64,000 bases of DNA from Effrenium voratum (lineage: Eukaryota > Sar > Dinophyceae > Suessiales > Symbiodiniaceae), in contig CAUJNA010000458.1 in NCBI GenBank assembly GCA_963377175.1, forward strand, positions 832,033 to 896,032, read 5' to 3'. The position numbers and the translations under genes were made by a program. Positions 11,601 through 23,500 of this stretch are shown piece by piece. Below the pieces are notes generated by a model, which worked only from the letters and a program-made list of their open reading frames with translations, had not been told where the DNA came from and searched no databases. Positions within the stretch are counted from its first letter, which is position 1. Every line of letters starts with the position of its first letter.

Positions 11601-13449
11601 TAAAGCCTTCGAAATCTGATAATAGATGGAAAATGGCTGGGCAATGGCCTGGCTGTTATAACCTTCAAAAACTTTAAATCTTTGACTCTTAAAACCTTAA
11701 TTCTTAAACCATTGAAACCTTAAATTCCGACAGTCTTCAAATCTGAGACCCTTAGAATCTCAAAGTTTTTAGAATCTGAAAATCTTAACATCTACTAATC
11801 GGACTTACAGGAAAGGGAAGTGACAGAACGAGCAGGGCAAGGTGCCCGGTGGCCGGCTGTGTCGCGTCAGCGTGTAAATCCGGCCACCGGACGTGATCGG
11901 GCCGCAGGCCAAAGCCCGTTAGGGCTTACCTTCAGGTATAAGGCCGCGCGCCCCATGCCGCCGACCATGAGCGGACCATGTACATACGTTTTAGGCTGGG
12001 CCTTCCTTATGAGGGGCGAAGGATTCGCGGATTGGTTTAGGCGATTTTTGTAGCATCTCCCCGCAGCGCCCAAAAACGAGTATTTTTAGGGGGTGCCTAA
12101 TACTGGACAACACCCCCAGCATTGCCAGCATCATCCCGGATGATGCAGATGATGTTATGCATGCTGGCGATGCGGGTGATGCTGGGGATGTTGCCCCCTT
12201 AAAATCTTAAAGTGGATGAAACATGGCCTGGATTGAAATCTCAAAATCCTAAAGTCTTAGATTCTTAAAATCTTAAATTAAAATCTAACAATCAATCTTA
12301 GAATCTCAAGATCTTAAAATCTTAGAACTTAGAATCTTAAAATCTGAAAATATAAAAACATCCTAAAGTCTTCGAATCTTGAAATCTTAAAAACCTTATG
12401 TCTTAGAATCTTGAGATCTTAAACTCTTAAAATATGAAATTCCTAAAGTCTTACACTCTTAAAATCTCGGAATCTTAAAAAGCTTTAAAACTTAAATTAT
12501 TTAAACCTCGAACAATTGAAATCTGAAAATCTTAAATTATTAAAATATTACCTTCCTTCAATCCGGGCTATATTTTAAATTCCTTAAACTCTTAATCTTG
12601 AATTTTTGAAATCTTGAAACCTTAAGATCTTAAGATTACAACCTTAGAAGTTAGAATCTTACAACCTGAAAATATAAACATCCTAAAGTCGTCGAATCTT
12701 GACTTCTTAAAACCCTCATGTCTTTGAATCTTCAGATGTTCAAATCTTAAAGTATGAAATTCCTAAATTCTCAAAATCTTAAAATCTCAGAATCTTAAAA
12801 GTTTCAAAAACTTAAATTATTTCAATATCGAACTATTGCAATCTGAAAATCTTAAATTCATAAACAAGTAAAATATAATAAAATTCCTTCAATCCGGGCT
12901 ATATATTAAATTCATTAAACTCTTAATCTTGAAATTTTGAAGTCTTGACATCTTAAGATCTTAAAATCTTCAATTACGAAAGTCGCCAAATCTGAAAATC
13001 TCACAAAAATGAAATCTTAAAGCCTTCGAAATCTGATACTGGATGGAAAATGGCTGGGCAATGGCCTGGCTGTTATAACCTTCAAAAACCTTAAATCTTT
13101 GAATCTTAAAACCTTAATTCTTAAACCATTGAAACCTTAAATTCCGAAAGTCTTCAAATCTGAGACCCTTAGAATGTCAAAGTTTTTAGAATTTTAAAAT
13201 CTTAACATCTACTAATCGGACTTACAGAAAGGGAAGTGACAGAACGGGCAGGGCAAGGTGCCCGGTGGCCGGCTGTGTCGCGTCAGCGTGTAAATAAAAT
13301 CAGGTAGTGGAACGCCCTACTAAACTGGCCGAGAGGAATCGGTTTTGGGCGCTGCCCACATGTGATTGCCAAAGTAAGGATAAACCATGCAACATCTGGA
13401 GATAACACCTTCTGGTTGCCTCCGGTTGTTCGAGCCCAGCTTTGAAGCC

Positions 13450-14506
13450 TCAAAAGGAGGAGGCTCTGATCTTGGGGAATTTGGGGCTGAATTTGCTCTC
13501 AGAACCTGAAAGGATCCCCAGGTAGAGGACCTACATGGTGCCCTTTGGTTTCAGATAGGAAAGCTCGCTAGCAGCTAGGCCAAACGTCCACGGGGATCGG
13601 ATCGCCAGTCCTTCCTCACCTTTTCTGCAAACCTCGCCTGCGCGAAACATCGACGGCCGTTGTCAAGTCCCGGAAGTCACCGCCAAACAAAAGAAACTCG
13701 GTTTATTCGGGGTGAAAGGCATCACACCTTGTGTTTCTTTGTTGAACCCAAAGTTTGTTTCAAGAGAACACCAACGGGTTTGCACGCACCCTGGGATTAA
13801 ACTCACAGAAAACAACTGGATACCCACAGCAAGAGCTCATCAACCAACACAACGAAGAGCCAGGAACTATTTGCCTTTGTGGCTTTTCTTGCCCTGAGGA
13901 ATGAAGATGGGCCGTTCCTGAAGTGGTGCTTGTTAAATGTGACGACAATTTAATACACACACACATACACACAAGAACACTGAAAGCGCAAACGCTCAAA
14001 ATTCAACCAGAGCCTCTTTTAGCTAAACAGGAAGTCTTTAGCTAAACAAGAAGCTATTTTGTTTGCCCATTTTGCTTACCACTAAAGTGATCTTCCCCAA
14101 AAGTGCAAACAGTCCAGAAGCTCAGCCTAATGCTGCCCAAGTGGAACCTGCCAATCCACAAAACTCTGTCTCAAACCCTTTCGCAGGATATCAGCCGCAG
14201 GATTCGTCCTCAGTTGGCACCGCGAACCCCGTTTTTAACAACACTGCAGTCGAACCACCGCCGGTTCAGCGACCTCGTCCTCGGGATTCAGCAGCTGACG
14301 GAACTTCTCCTCATAGTCCACGGCCTTGGCGCCTCAAGGCGGAGGTGAAAGGGTCAGCGAAAGGAAGCCGCCAGGTCCGATTTTGTCTTGCTCTCCCTCC
14401 CTCCCTCCCTCCCTCCCTCCCTCCCACCCTCCCTCCCACCCACCGTCCCACCGTCCCACCGTCCCACCGTCCCACCGTCCCACTCTCCCACTCTCCCACT
14501 CTCCCA

Positions 14507-14572
<66 letters not shown>

Positions 14573-17500
14573 GCAGTGCATATGAAGATGCATATTTATA
14601 TATATATATATACACATGTGTGTATCAAATATATGAGCTACGGCTGCTAATTATTGGCTACATGGTTGAATGGTCTTGTCTTCCCACTCCGGGCTGCCTC
14701 CTTCTGACTTCTGACTGAATGCAGTCCACCGCATCTACGCATGCACAAAGTATGAGCCACAATGAAGATGGTTATTCAAAAAGGTAAACCAAACGCCCAC
14801 ACACTTACATTCGCCCAAACGCGTGGAAGTACAGTGAATGATCCCTCTGTGCGCTTCCCCAAATGAGTAGTCTAAGACGCGCGTCGGTATATAGCAGGCG
14901 TAGCAAGCTTCGTATAGTTTGGATAGTTTGGTCACGTTCAACCCCAAACAACTACACAAATGCTTTGGATGTCAACCGTCCAGCCGCTAACATAGAACTT
15001 GACAGGGGTCAGGTTAAAAACAAAGGAACATGGTCCAACAAGGGAGCTCCATTTGGGTTGAATGTTGACCCTAGTCCGACCCCCCCCCCCCCTCAGCTTC
15101 TCGCTCTCGGCCACTTCCAAGTCCTTCGGCTGAGAGCGGCGTTGCACGCCGACTTCACCCCTGTCACTTAACGGGCAGAATATACGTTTAGAAGAAATGT
15201 CTTAGAACATATGTGGACATGCGCGCAATTTTGAGCGCTCCTTCTTCAACATGGCAGGGACAACATTAGTTCCTGGACGAACGGTTTCCTTAAGGGACCT
15301 TCTGGTGAGTTTCATATTACAACGTGAGAGGGTGGTATCGAGTTGGACACACCTATGGCCATTTCCCAAGGGTGCAGAGTCTGAGAGTTCCGTGGCCCGG
15401 AGAAAAAAGGACATCCGCGGGTGGTCGAAGGGACCTCCCTCCAAAAAGGAACGGCAGCAGGGCTCAAGTCCCAGCCATTGTACCACTAAGACGCCTGACG
15501 GCTTTAAGGGTGGGTCTCGGTACCCTTTAACAGGCCGTGCTTGCGGAACTGATTCCATTTCCCTGCGTAGCAGGAAACCAATGGAACTACCCTTTGAAAA
15601 CCAAATTGGACAATGGCTGGTTACCCTCCCTCGAACAATCATGGAAACTGACAGGACGGTATTGCACGACTAAATTGCTTTCAAGGGAAGCCCTCTGTCA
15701 ACTTCCGGGGTTGCTGGAATCTTGGAAGGAGGGTCTGTTTGGGTAACTGGGACTGGGCGAGGTTGAGCCCTGCCCAACTTTACCCGTCCTTCTTTTTCCA
15801 GGCTTGGAGGAAGGTGCCGGCCAGATTCCAATTCAGGATCTCGGCAAGGGCGACATGTGGTGTTTGCTGGGTAGGTACCCTTTGTTGTCCCGCTAATATA
15901 TATATATATATATATACATGATAGCATCGTACGTAGTCTGTATATATACAACACCTCCCCGAGTACAAACGGTTCTACATATAACCCACTTCTACATCCC
16001 TCAAGCGAAATTGATCTTGTTCACTGGATCAACACCAAGGTTGATAACCACTTCCTGACTGGGCCAAATACCTATCACTCCGCAAAACAGACTCTGGGCC
16101 TGTTGGCATATACCCGGGTAAATTGGTGTACCGTAAAAAAGTTACGCAGGTCGAAAATATGCAGGCTCCCCCAAGAGGACACGGTGAAATTTAGTGAGTT
16201 CCCCCCCCCAAGTCCCCCATATTGAGCCAGCTGCCAGTACTTTTGACCAAACCTGCAGCCAAACAACGGGGCCCAGTTTCCCAGCAACATTTGGGTGCCA
16301 CCTCCCTGGTTGATGATTCAACAGTTTAAAAGGTACTGGGCAACTCAGAGCCGAATCCGCCTTGTTCCCATCGCTGGAGTTGTGCATCCCCTGAGGCTCG
16401 CTTCCTGAATGGTTTCCCCTGAGGCTCGCTTCCGGCCGCTAAAGCGGTATTCCCAAAAAAGCAGTTTGAGGGCAGACACTTCGACAGCAATGTTTGCAAA
16501 AACTACCAAAGAACACATGGAGCTTCCGCAGTCGGTACAACACATCCTTTAAGCGATACCCTAAGACCTGCAGGCAAACCATTCGAACCATGGCTAGCAA
16601 CTTAGCTAACCCCCCCAACAGTACAACTTCAAAAGGTCCGAGCGCTCAAATTGTGTCTTTAACCCTCAAAACAGTTTTTCCTCCATCAAGCACCCATCCC
16701 AAAGGAACCCTTACCCTTAATGTTTCTCATACGATACCTACTCTGTCTCATACCCGTTACCCAAATCGTTGTTCCCAAGGGTTCTGATTCCCTCCAAGGG
16801 CGCAGCGGTGAAGAAAATGGCCATGCCATGGTACATCCACGCCTCCTCGAATTGCGTACAGGCGCGGGACTGCCCTTGTGGTGCGCTTTTTGTCTCTGGT
16901 CAAAAAGGCGGGGTGTAAACAGGGTCCCTGAAAGGATACACCTAATAATCATCTGGTACATGTGACTCAACTCTTGCAACAGCTTGTAAAGGTGGTTTTT
17001 GACTTTGCCAAAACGTATCCTTTCAGGAACCTGGTAAACGGAAAACTGCGGGTCCAGCGTCGAAGCTGGTGCAGTCCTTGGTGGAAAGCTTTCCAATGTC
17101 CTCATACCAGAAGATCAAGGAATAGAAGTACACCAAAGTGGGCCTCAGCGAAGAGCTATTTCGACTGGCCAACCAACCGTTCTTTGGAGCCTGCAAGAAC
17201 TGTGCTATACTTGAACAACTTGAAATGAGGTGTTTTGAAGGACCGTCCTGAAACGACGTTCGGAAGCGCTCGGTTGGTCCGCAAACCGAGCCTGAAAAAG
17301 AGACCACCTGGAGGGTCGTGACCCATTTAACGCAGATCCCTCCTTCAATGAGGACCCCAAAAGCATTTAGAAAACCGTGCCAGCCCAAAAAAGCAACCAC
17401 CCTCCAACAAGAGACACCCCCCCTTTTGGGCTTTCTCACCTGGGCAACACTCGACCCCATGTTCCTTCCCAAACACCGGACAACGAACCAGGAGCAACTC

Positions 17501-20500
17501 CCTTCCGCCTCGAGCTGTCTCCATCCGAGCGGCACTCCGCGGGCCAGGCGGAACCAAAGGAGCAGCGTGCCCCAAAAGAGCTCCACTCGCCTGGCGGAGG
17601 CCCACACTTCGGCCCGGGGCGTTTTGGTTCGGCCGGATTTCAGGAGCCGAAGCTATGACTTGGTAAGGGAAAAGTCAAAATCAAGAAGCCGAGATGGCAC
17701 CATGGAACTAAGACAGGTCTCGAAATCAGTAAGGAGACCTTCATGGAGGTCCATGACCTTAAATATGTTCAATGAAACTTTACATCCATTTAATTAGAAG
17801 CCCTGAGGAACCACCATGCTTCCATTGGTTCCACATGTCCACCATGTCCAATCCACTCCTGAACTGCACCAAGGCTTTGGACAAGACTCTCAACGGAAGA
17901 CAAGCCACCTGAGTCCACAGCTTCACGGACGACCAGACAAATCCCCCAGAAGACCCCCTCCCCTCAGCCCGCCCGATTCGCCGAGAAATCACGTCGCCTA
18001 AGATCTCGGAACCACTCCACAGGTGTGTCGGCATACACCTCGGCGTCTCCATCGTATGGTTGCCCCGCTAACCACAGCCACTTCCTGAGTGGATTGGTCC
18101 GAAAAAGTTCTGACTTTTTGGTTACCACTAAAATGATCTTGTCCGAAAACTTACAGCTCCAACCAACTTAAAGTGAGCCCACCAACCAACGTCGAATAGG
18201 CATAAACGTAAGGTGCTGTTTTGGGCACCCTCCCACCAACCAGCGTTCATTGATGGAGGGCCGGGCACTGGGCCTGGAGCGCTTCATCTGTCGCTTCATC
18301 TGTCGCTTGGCCGCAGAAAGGCTTGAGTTCAAAGCTTGCTTCGCCATGGCAGGCTGTGAATTTTCTGCAGCAACAGTTCACTTTGTCAAGCAACCAAGTT
18401 GTCCATGGCTTCTGCCAAGTGTCGAAGAAATCCAAGTGCCTTGCAACCCCTTGCCGCACCTGTTTATGACCAAGCCCGTCCCTTAACCTGTTTACCCGAA
18501 TCGGTTTTCATGGCTAATCTCAGCAAGCCTTTGCCGCAGCTTCCAGCTTCCAGCTTCTATCGGATCCATACCGACTGCTCCCGCTAAGAAAAGATGTGAA
18601 ATCTATGTGTGTATATATATACATATATATATATATATAAGATCCCCCTTGCTGTTTGTGTTGATTTCACACTAATATGTATATATATATATATATATAT
18701 ATCGCTTGGCGCATAGACCCGTCTTCCAAAAGGATAGTAATTAGTCTCAAAGAGGTTGAACCACCATTGACATTTGGTTCAAGCGACAGCTCCACTCGCA
18801 ACAATGACGCCTTATCCATTAGACGACTGGACCAGCTGCTCCATTTCCCGAACTCTATGTTTGGTCGAAATCTAGACGAGCACGTTGAGTCGCGCCCAGA
18901 TCCACGGTCAAAATGAAATAACTCAACATAACGGCTCCGCGAGAAAAGCACCGGATGTTCCTCAGGATATGAAAAAATAACCATACAACAGCGTTCAGCA
19001 TGCAAGGATCCCTGTTGTGCGTTCACCCACCTGATGGGTAACTAGGCCTTCCAGTTCCCCAAACACCCAAAAACCTGATTCGAGGGCTGCGCAATGAACT
19101 CGCGGAGGTTCATGTAAAGCACCGGCATCTCAAAGACCTTAGCAGGAGTTGGCTTGCTTGTCAGTATATACCCTTCAATAGGCACACAAAAGTTTAGTCA
19201 TGATTGTGTAAGAATCATGCGTAAAATTGTTTGGCTCTTTGTAGTTCGTGGTCACCGCCCGTGAGCCCTACGGGCTGACCATTTAACTGGTCCAGGCCAT
19301 CTAAGTGGGCCGCCGATCAGATTTGAACTGGCCACAAGCTACCCTTGCAGCTGCAATCCTCATATCACCACAACCACCAAAGGAATCACCACAAACAAAT
19401 ATAAATCAAGCAACCAAACCGCCCAAACCAACCAAACCACCCAAACCAACCAAACCAACCAAGCAGCCAACCAAGCAGCCAACCAAGCAACCAAGCAACC
19501 AGGAGGTTCGAGGCCCGCGCCAGGCCAAAAGCAGCCAGGCCCGTGCACACCTAGCACATCGAATGGCCCCAGCCTTTCCGCAATCGTTTTCAGCTTCCTT
19601 TGAAAGGCTTCCCTATCCCCGTTTTAGACATCACCAAAGGAAACTCATCTACGGACAGGGTGATGTTGAAGGTGATGTTTAAACACAGGCTGCAAAGGGA
19701 AATATAGGGACCTCTGTTTGAAACCTGGAGGTTGTCCCAAACAGCTGAACGCTTTGGGGTCATAGGCCAGATAGGCGAACGGGAGTGGTTCGGAGTGGCT
19801 CTGGGCCAAAGCTCTGGAAAGGTGCCGCCGCGGGTTGCGGGTGGGGAATTCCAGAGGGGTACCCTCCCTTCCGCTAACATGGCACCTCTGGGAGGGTACC
19901 TGGAAGATTGGTTTCCTCTTCAAGGGACCCCATGTCTGGTGCTGTGTTAGTTGGAGGGGGGGCCACATTCTTTCCAACTCTTTCCGGATTGACATGTTGG
20001 CCTGGATGAGTCAGTGCCGATTGACAGGCGGGCGTAAAACCAGATTGTGAATGTGGGACCCTTTCTGGTTGTCCCTAGCCATGCGTCTCAAGTACATTTC
20101 CTCACGCTCGGGTGTCAAGCAAATATCAGCCTTGTGGCTTCGACAAATTTCCAAACAGGCCATGCGCTGCATTCGTTGGGAGAGATGCGTGCATATATGT
20201 AGCAGCATTATCCTGGAATGCTTTCTATATAGGTCTACCAAGTCTTCTTTTGCCTACGGGAACAATAAAGGCTAAACTTCCATGCTCCTTCTTTTGGCTG
20301 CGGGAAAAAGAACAGTTGCCCACTGTGCAAGGCTCCCATTCGCGCCTCTGTCTCTGTGTGTGCTTGAAGTGAAAAAAAGAACCCACTTAAGCTAGAAAAC
20401 ACAAAGGCTAGACCCCAGGTTTCGTGTTAACTAGTTGGTGGGAGGGTAGAACAAATGAACCAAAACAAACAAAGAGCCCCTCGAATCGGAATTTCCCGCC

Positions 20501-23500
20501 ACCCTCCGGCCTGCAGGCGCAGGGCAGCGCCGAAGGCGACAGCCGCCACGAGGTGGTGCCTCAACGCGCCGGTGGGACCCGCTTTTTGAAAAATGTGCGC
20601 CTCAAAACCAGACCTCCTGAACGGAGGAGTCAAAAAGGCAACCAAACCTTTGTTTACCATTCTTGCACTCGTTTCAAAAACGTTTGAAAGTCCAAAAGCT
20701 CAGGAAGTGTTAAAAATGGTGTTCCCATTGCTGGTTTAGAGTGGTGCAGGTTAGAGATGGTTCTTTACCTCCGAGGACGAGGGGTTCAAATCCCCAAGCC
20801 ACCAATCCAACAATTAGGGGTTACGAAAACAAATTGTTCGTCTGGAAACATATGCACACATACATGGGCCGAACGAAACACAACAAGCACCTGAGAAGAG
20901 ATTATGGCTGTTTGTTTCTCAACACACCCATATTTTGTGTATCATGGGATTGTTGGGTGTAAAGTCAAAAGCTTGCTTCATGACGCCTGGCTCGCTGATT
21001 CCACCGCATTGCCGGAAACTCTGCCAAAGTCACTGTAGCTTTCTCCCTGAGGGATATCTCAAGCTAATCACCAAGTGGATTGGTTGTCTTTTTGCCAGTA
21101 TGGACGTGACGTCCTAAAGCTATTTTGAGTCCCACTTGAGAATTGAGATGTTGAGTTGCAAAGGCAGACTAAACTCAACCTGTATGTCAGCAACAACTTG
21201 AACCCCCTTTTGTTTCCACGCAGGGCGTAACGCTCCCAGAAAATCAGAGAGCAGACCGGCGTCCCTCAGAATGGGGCAGAAAGATGACGTAAGAGCGGGG
21301 ATGCAGGTTCCTAGGGATGCTTCCACAATAAATGCTCAACTGCACCTGTTTGCACACACGCAAAGATCTAAAGTTACCACTACCAGCGAAGCTTCACCGG
21401 CGAATGAGCGCCAACCAGTCCATGCATCTTTGTTTCTTTGACAGTTCCAACTAGGCATCCGCGCACAAGGTAGGCTTGCCACAGAAATCGGCTGGGATCG
21501 GCTCCATCTCAGTTGCGCGGCCGGCGATTCTCACGGCTGCTCACAAAAAGAGTGCCTAGGGGATGAACAAATCATGAAGATATACGTTCCCATCCCCCCC
21601 CATCCCCCCCGCCCCTCGGGTTGCCTCAGGAAGAATCTGGTGCTCCAAACACGCTTTCATGGCTGTTCGTGCAAGTATGTCCCAAGGATAGGGTTCCATT
21701 TCTTGGCAGCTCCCAGGATGCAACAGAACGGTCTCTTGATGGGAATACATGAACCAGTCTCGGGTCTTGCGTCCCTTTGGCAATATTCAAATTGTGTCGG
21801 CGTTGCCAAACAGAGAGAAGTGCCTGAAGAACCAAGAAAGCTGCGATCACATTCTTTCGCGCCCAGCACTTCCCTCTAGCCGACACACCACATATCACTC
21901 AAAATCGAAGTAAGCCCGGCAGTCAAAAATCATTGTTGTATGTACTCCTTGCTCAGAAACACCTGTACCACTTAAGGACATGCCAACTAGATCCTTGCTG
22001 TGGTCTGGAGACTTTGAAAGGGGGTCTGAGAAGGTAAAAGCGTCTATCTTTTTCTGGCATCTCATGTGCAATGACCCGCAATAAGGCTAAGGGTTGATTA
22101 CCCGTTCTCTTCAAAAACACCCAAGTCGCGGCTGTGTTTGCAAAAGTGTTCCACAAATGTGCTTGCTTTTTGAAAAAGGAGATTGAAGGAAAGTCGAAAG
22201 GCAAAATAATTAGAACAAGTAAGCCAAGTCTGGCGATTTCGAGTCAACAAGGAATCGCTTTGGTTGCAAGTGAGTGACCTGACTTAGTCTGATTTTTGTT
22301 TGAACATCCATGCCAATCCCTGAACATGTCGCTCCATTAACATCATCCAAAAGTGTGTTCCCTATTTTGACACAAGCCATACTTTAAACTGGACCCATAA
22401 AGTGGGTTGTTTGCCTTGGGCTTCCCTCGCAAGAAGGTACCGCAGTTTCCATGGCTGAATTCAGGAAGGGGTCAACCCCCCATGACGCGGCAAGGTCCCC
22501 CTTTGCACCAACACCTATAGGGCGCCATTTCAAACAACACAACACTATTGGGTGGATGCTAATCAATGAAACCCCTGCGGGTTGTACTAGTAAACCAAAC
22601 TCGCCATGACTATGGAACAATACAGTCTGTCAATTTTCTTAGCCCCTAACGATTGTGATGCCAAACTCGTCTAAGACTAGCCCCCGCGATTTTGACACCC
22701 TAATTTGTTGGACCCACCGAACTTGAACTCCGCGTTCGGCGATGAGAGCGCGGCTCTGCGTGTCTCTGGCGCTCAGCCCTCCACGCAGGAAGGTCCTGGC
22801 CGATCGAAGCCGGCCGGAACACATCGGAGGCTTCCCTTTGGAACAAAATGGGTGTGTTTTTTTCCTCAGATGCCGAGTGGCCATGGGAAAAAGAGGGCAT
22901 CCTGTTTCGGTTGGGCGACTTTAAAGGGAAGCACTTCCCAAAATTAAGGAAAAAAGGGTGTCACTGGTGTTGTTTGACGACAACTCACCAAGATGACTTC
23001 GGTTGCGTTGTGGTTTCCCTTTAGACCTGCCAACAAGGGGTACTCCCAAACAAAAGACAGACCCAAGTAGATGGTAACACTCCGCTTGATGGTAAAATCT
23101 GCAGAATCTTAGAATGGTGCCCTCGGTAGCTTCCCCGCCCCTCACTTTTGTAAAAGTTGACTGTTGGGGAGAAGTGTGACATGGGCGAGCTCGTTTTGGT
23201 TGAGCTTGCAATAAATCCCCCTCCCCTCTTTATCGTCCCGGCATTCATGGGTAGACGTGGGTGTGTTATAGTTTAGTTATAGTTGCTGGAATGGTCCAGC
23301 GGACCAGAGTTGGGTGACAGTAGATGGCACAATTGCTGCCCTTGTTGGGTTCCATCATGCCCCCCCCACCCACCAAGAAAAGTGACTTGTCTTCATCTAT
23401 GTTGTTCATTGTATGCCCGGGGGAAATCTGTCATTGTCCAAAAGCAAAACGCTTGATTTCGATCACCCAAGCCCAGCTTATGTCCTCACACATGACAGTC

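Larger units (their letters stand above)
5630..13296. repeat. macrosatellite: 1.4-2.0 kb tandem units with GC-rich head and AT-rich body
   Basis: Unit joints carry the sequence TGCCCGGTGGCCGGCTGTGT at 6246, 8281, 10041, 11842 and 13259, giving units of about 2035, 1760, 1801 and 1417 bp; a partial head precedes at 5630. Each head reads AAATCCGGCCACCGG, then a CCTTCAGGTATA block, a (C)CCTTATAAGGGGCGAAGGA block, GCATCTCCCCGC, and a long hairpin. The body is a degenerate short-period AT-rich repeat (AATCTTAAA-like) with a fixed order of landmarks such as CTTCAATCCGGGCTATAT. Inside units 8281 and 10041 a block starting TCGGGGGATGCTGGGGATGT is duplicated (8882, 9053, 10583, 10835). Confidence 0.93.

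Noticed and set aside
13633..13696. FLLFGGDFRDL resembling the GGDFRQ motif of Pif1/Helitron helicases
   Set aside because: Only a few residues match, the expected following LPV is absent, and the neighbouring exons have no helicase motifs.
14063..14650. Plus-strand open frame of 195 codons, Pro/Asn/Gln-rich at first
   Set aside because: The last half is simple repeat, and the first part is antisense to the minus exon at 14256-14332, which has a better acceptor and a typical charged composition.
15803..15871. Plus-strand exon with near-perfect acceptor and donor (LEEGAGQIPIQDLGKGDMWC)
   Set aside because: The minus exon 15784-15892 over the same bases is in phase with both its neighbours and ends at a GTAAAG donor; kept as minus, but this is a real ambiguity.
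17023..17129. Plus-strand exon after TTTCAG (KTAGPASKLVQSLVES)
   Set aside because: The minus frame runs open for 86 codons here and joins in phase to exons on either side.
19745..19821. Plus-strand exon reading similar in spirit to a CAP-Gly segment (GEREWFGVALG)
   Set aside because: The minus exon 19712-19813 joins in phase to both its neighbours; the CAP-Gly likeness is too short.
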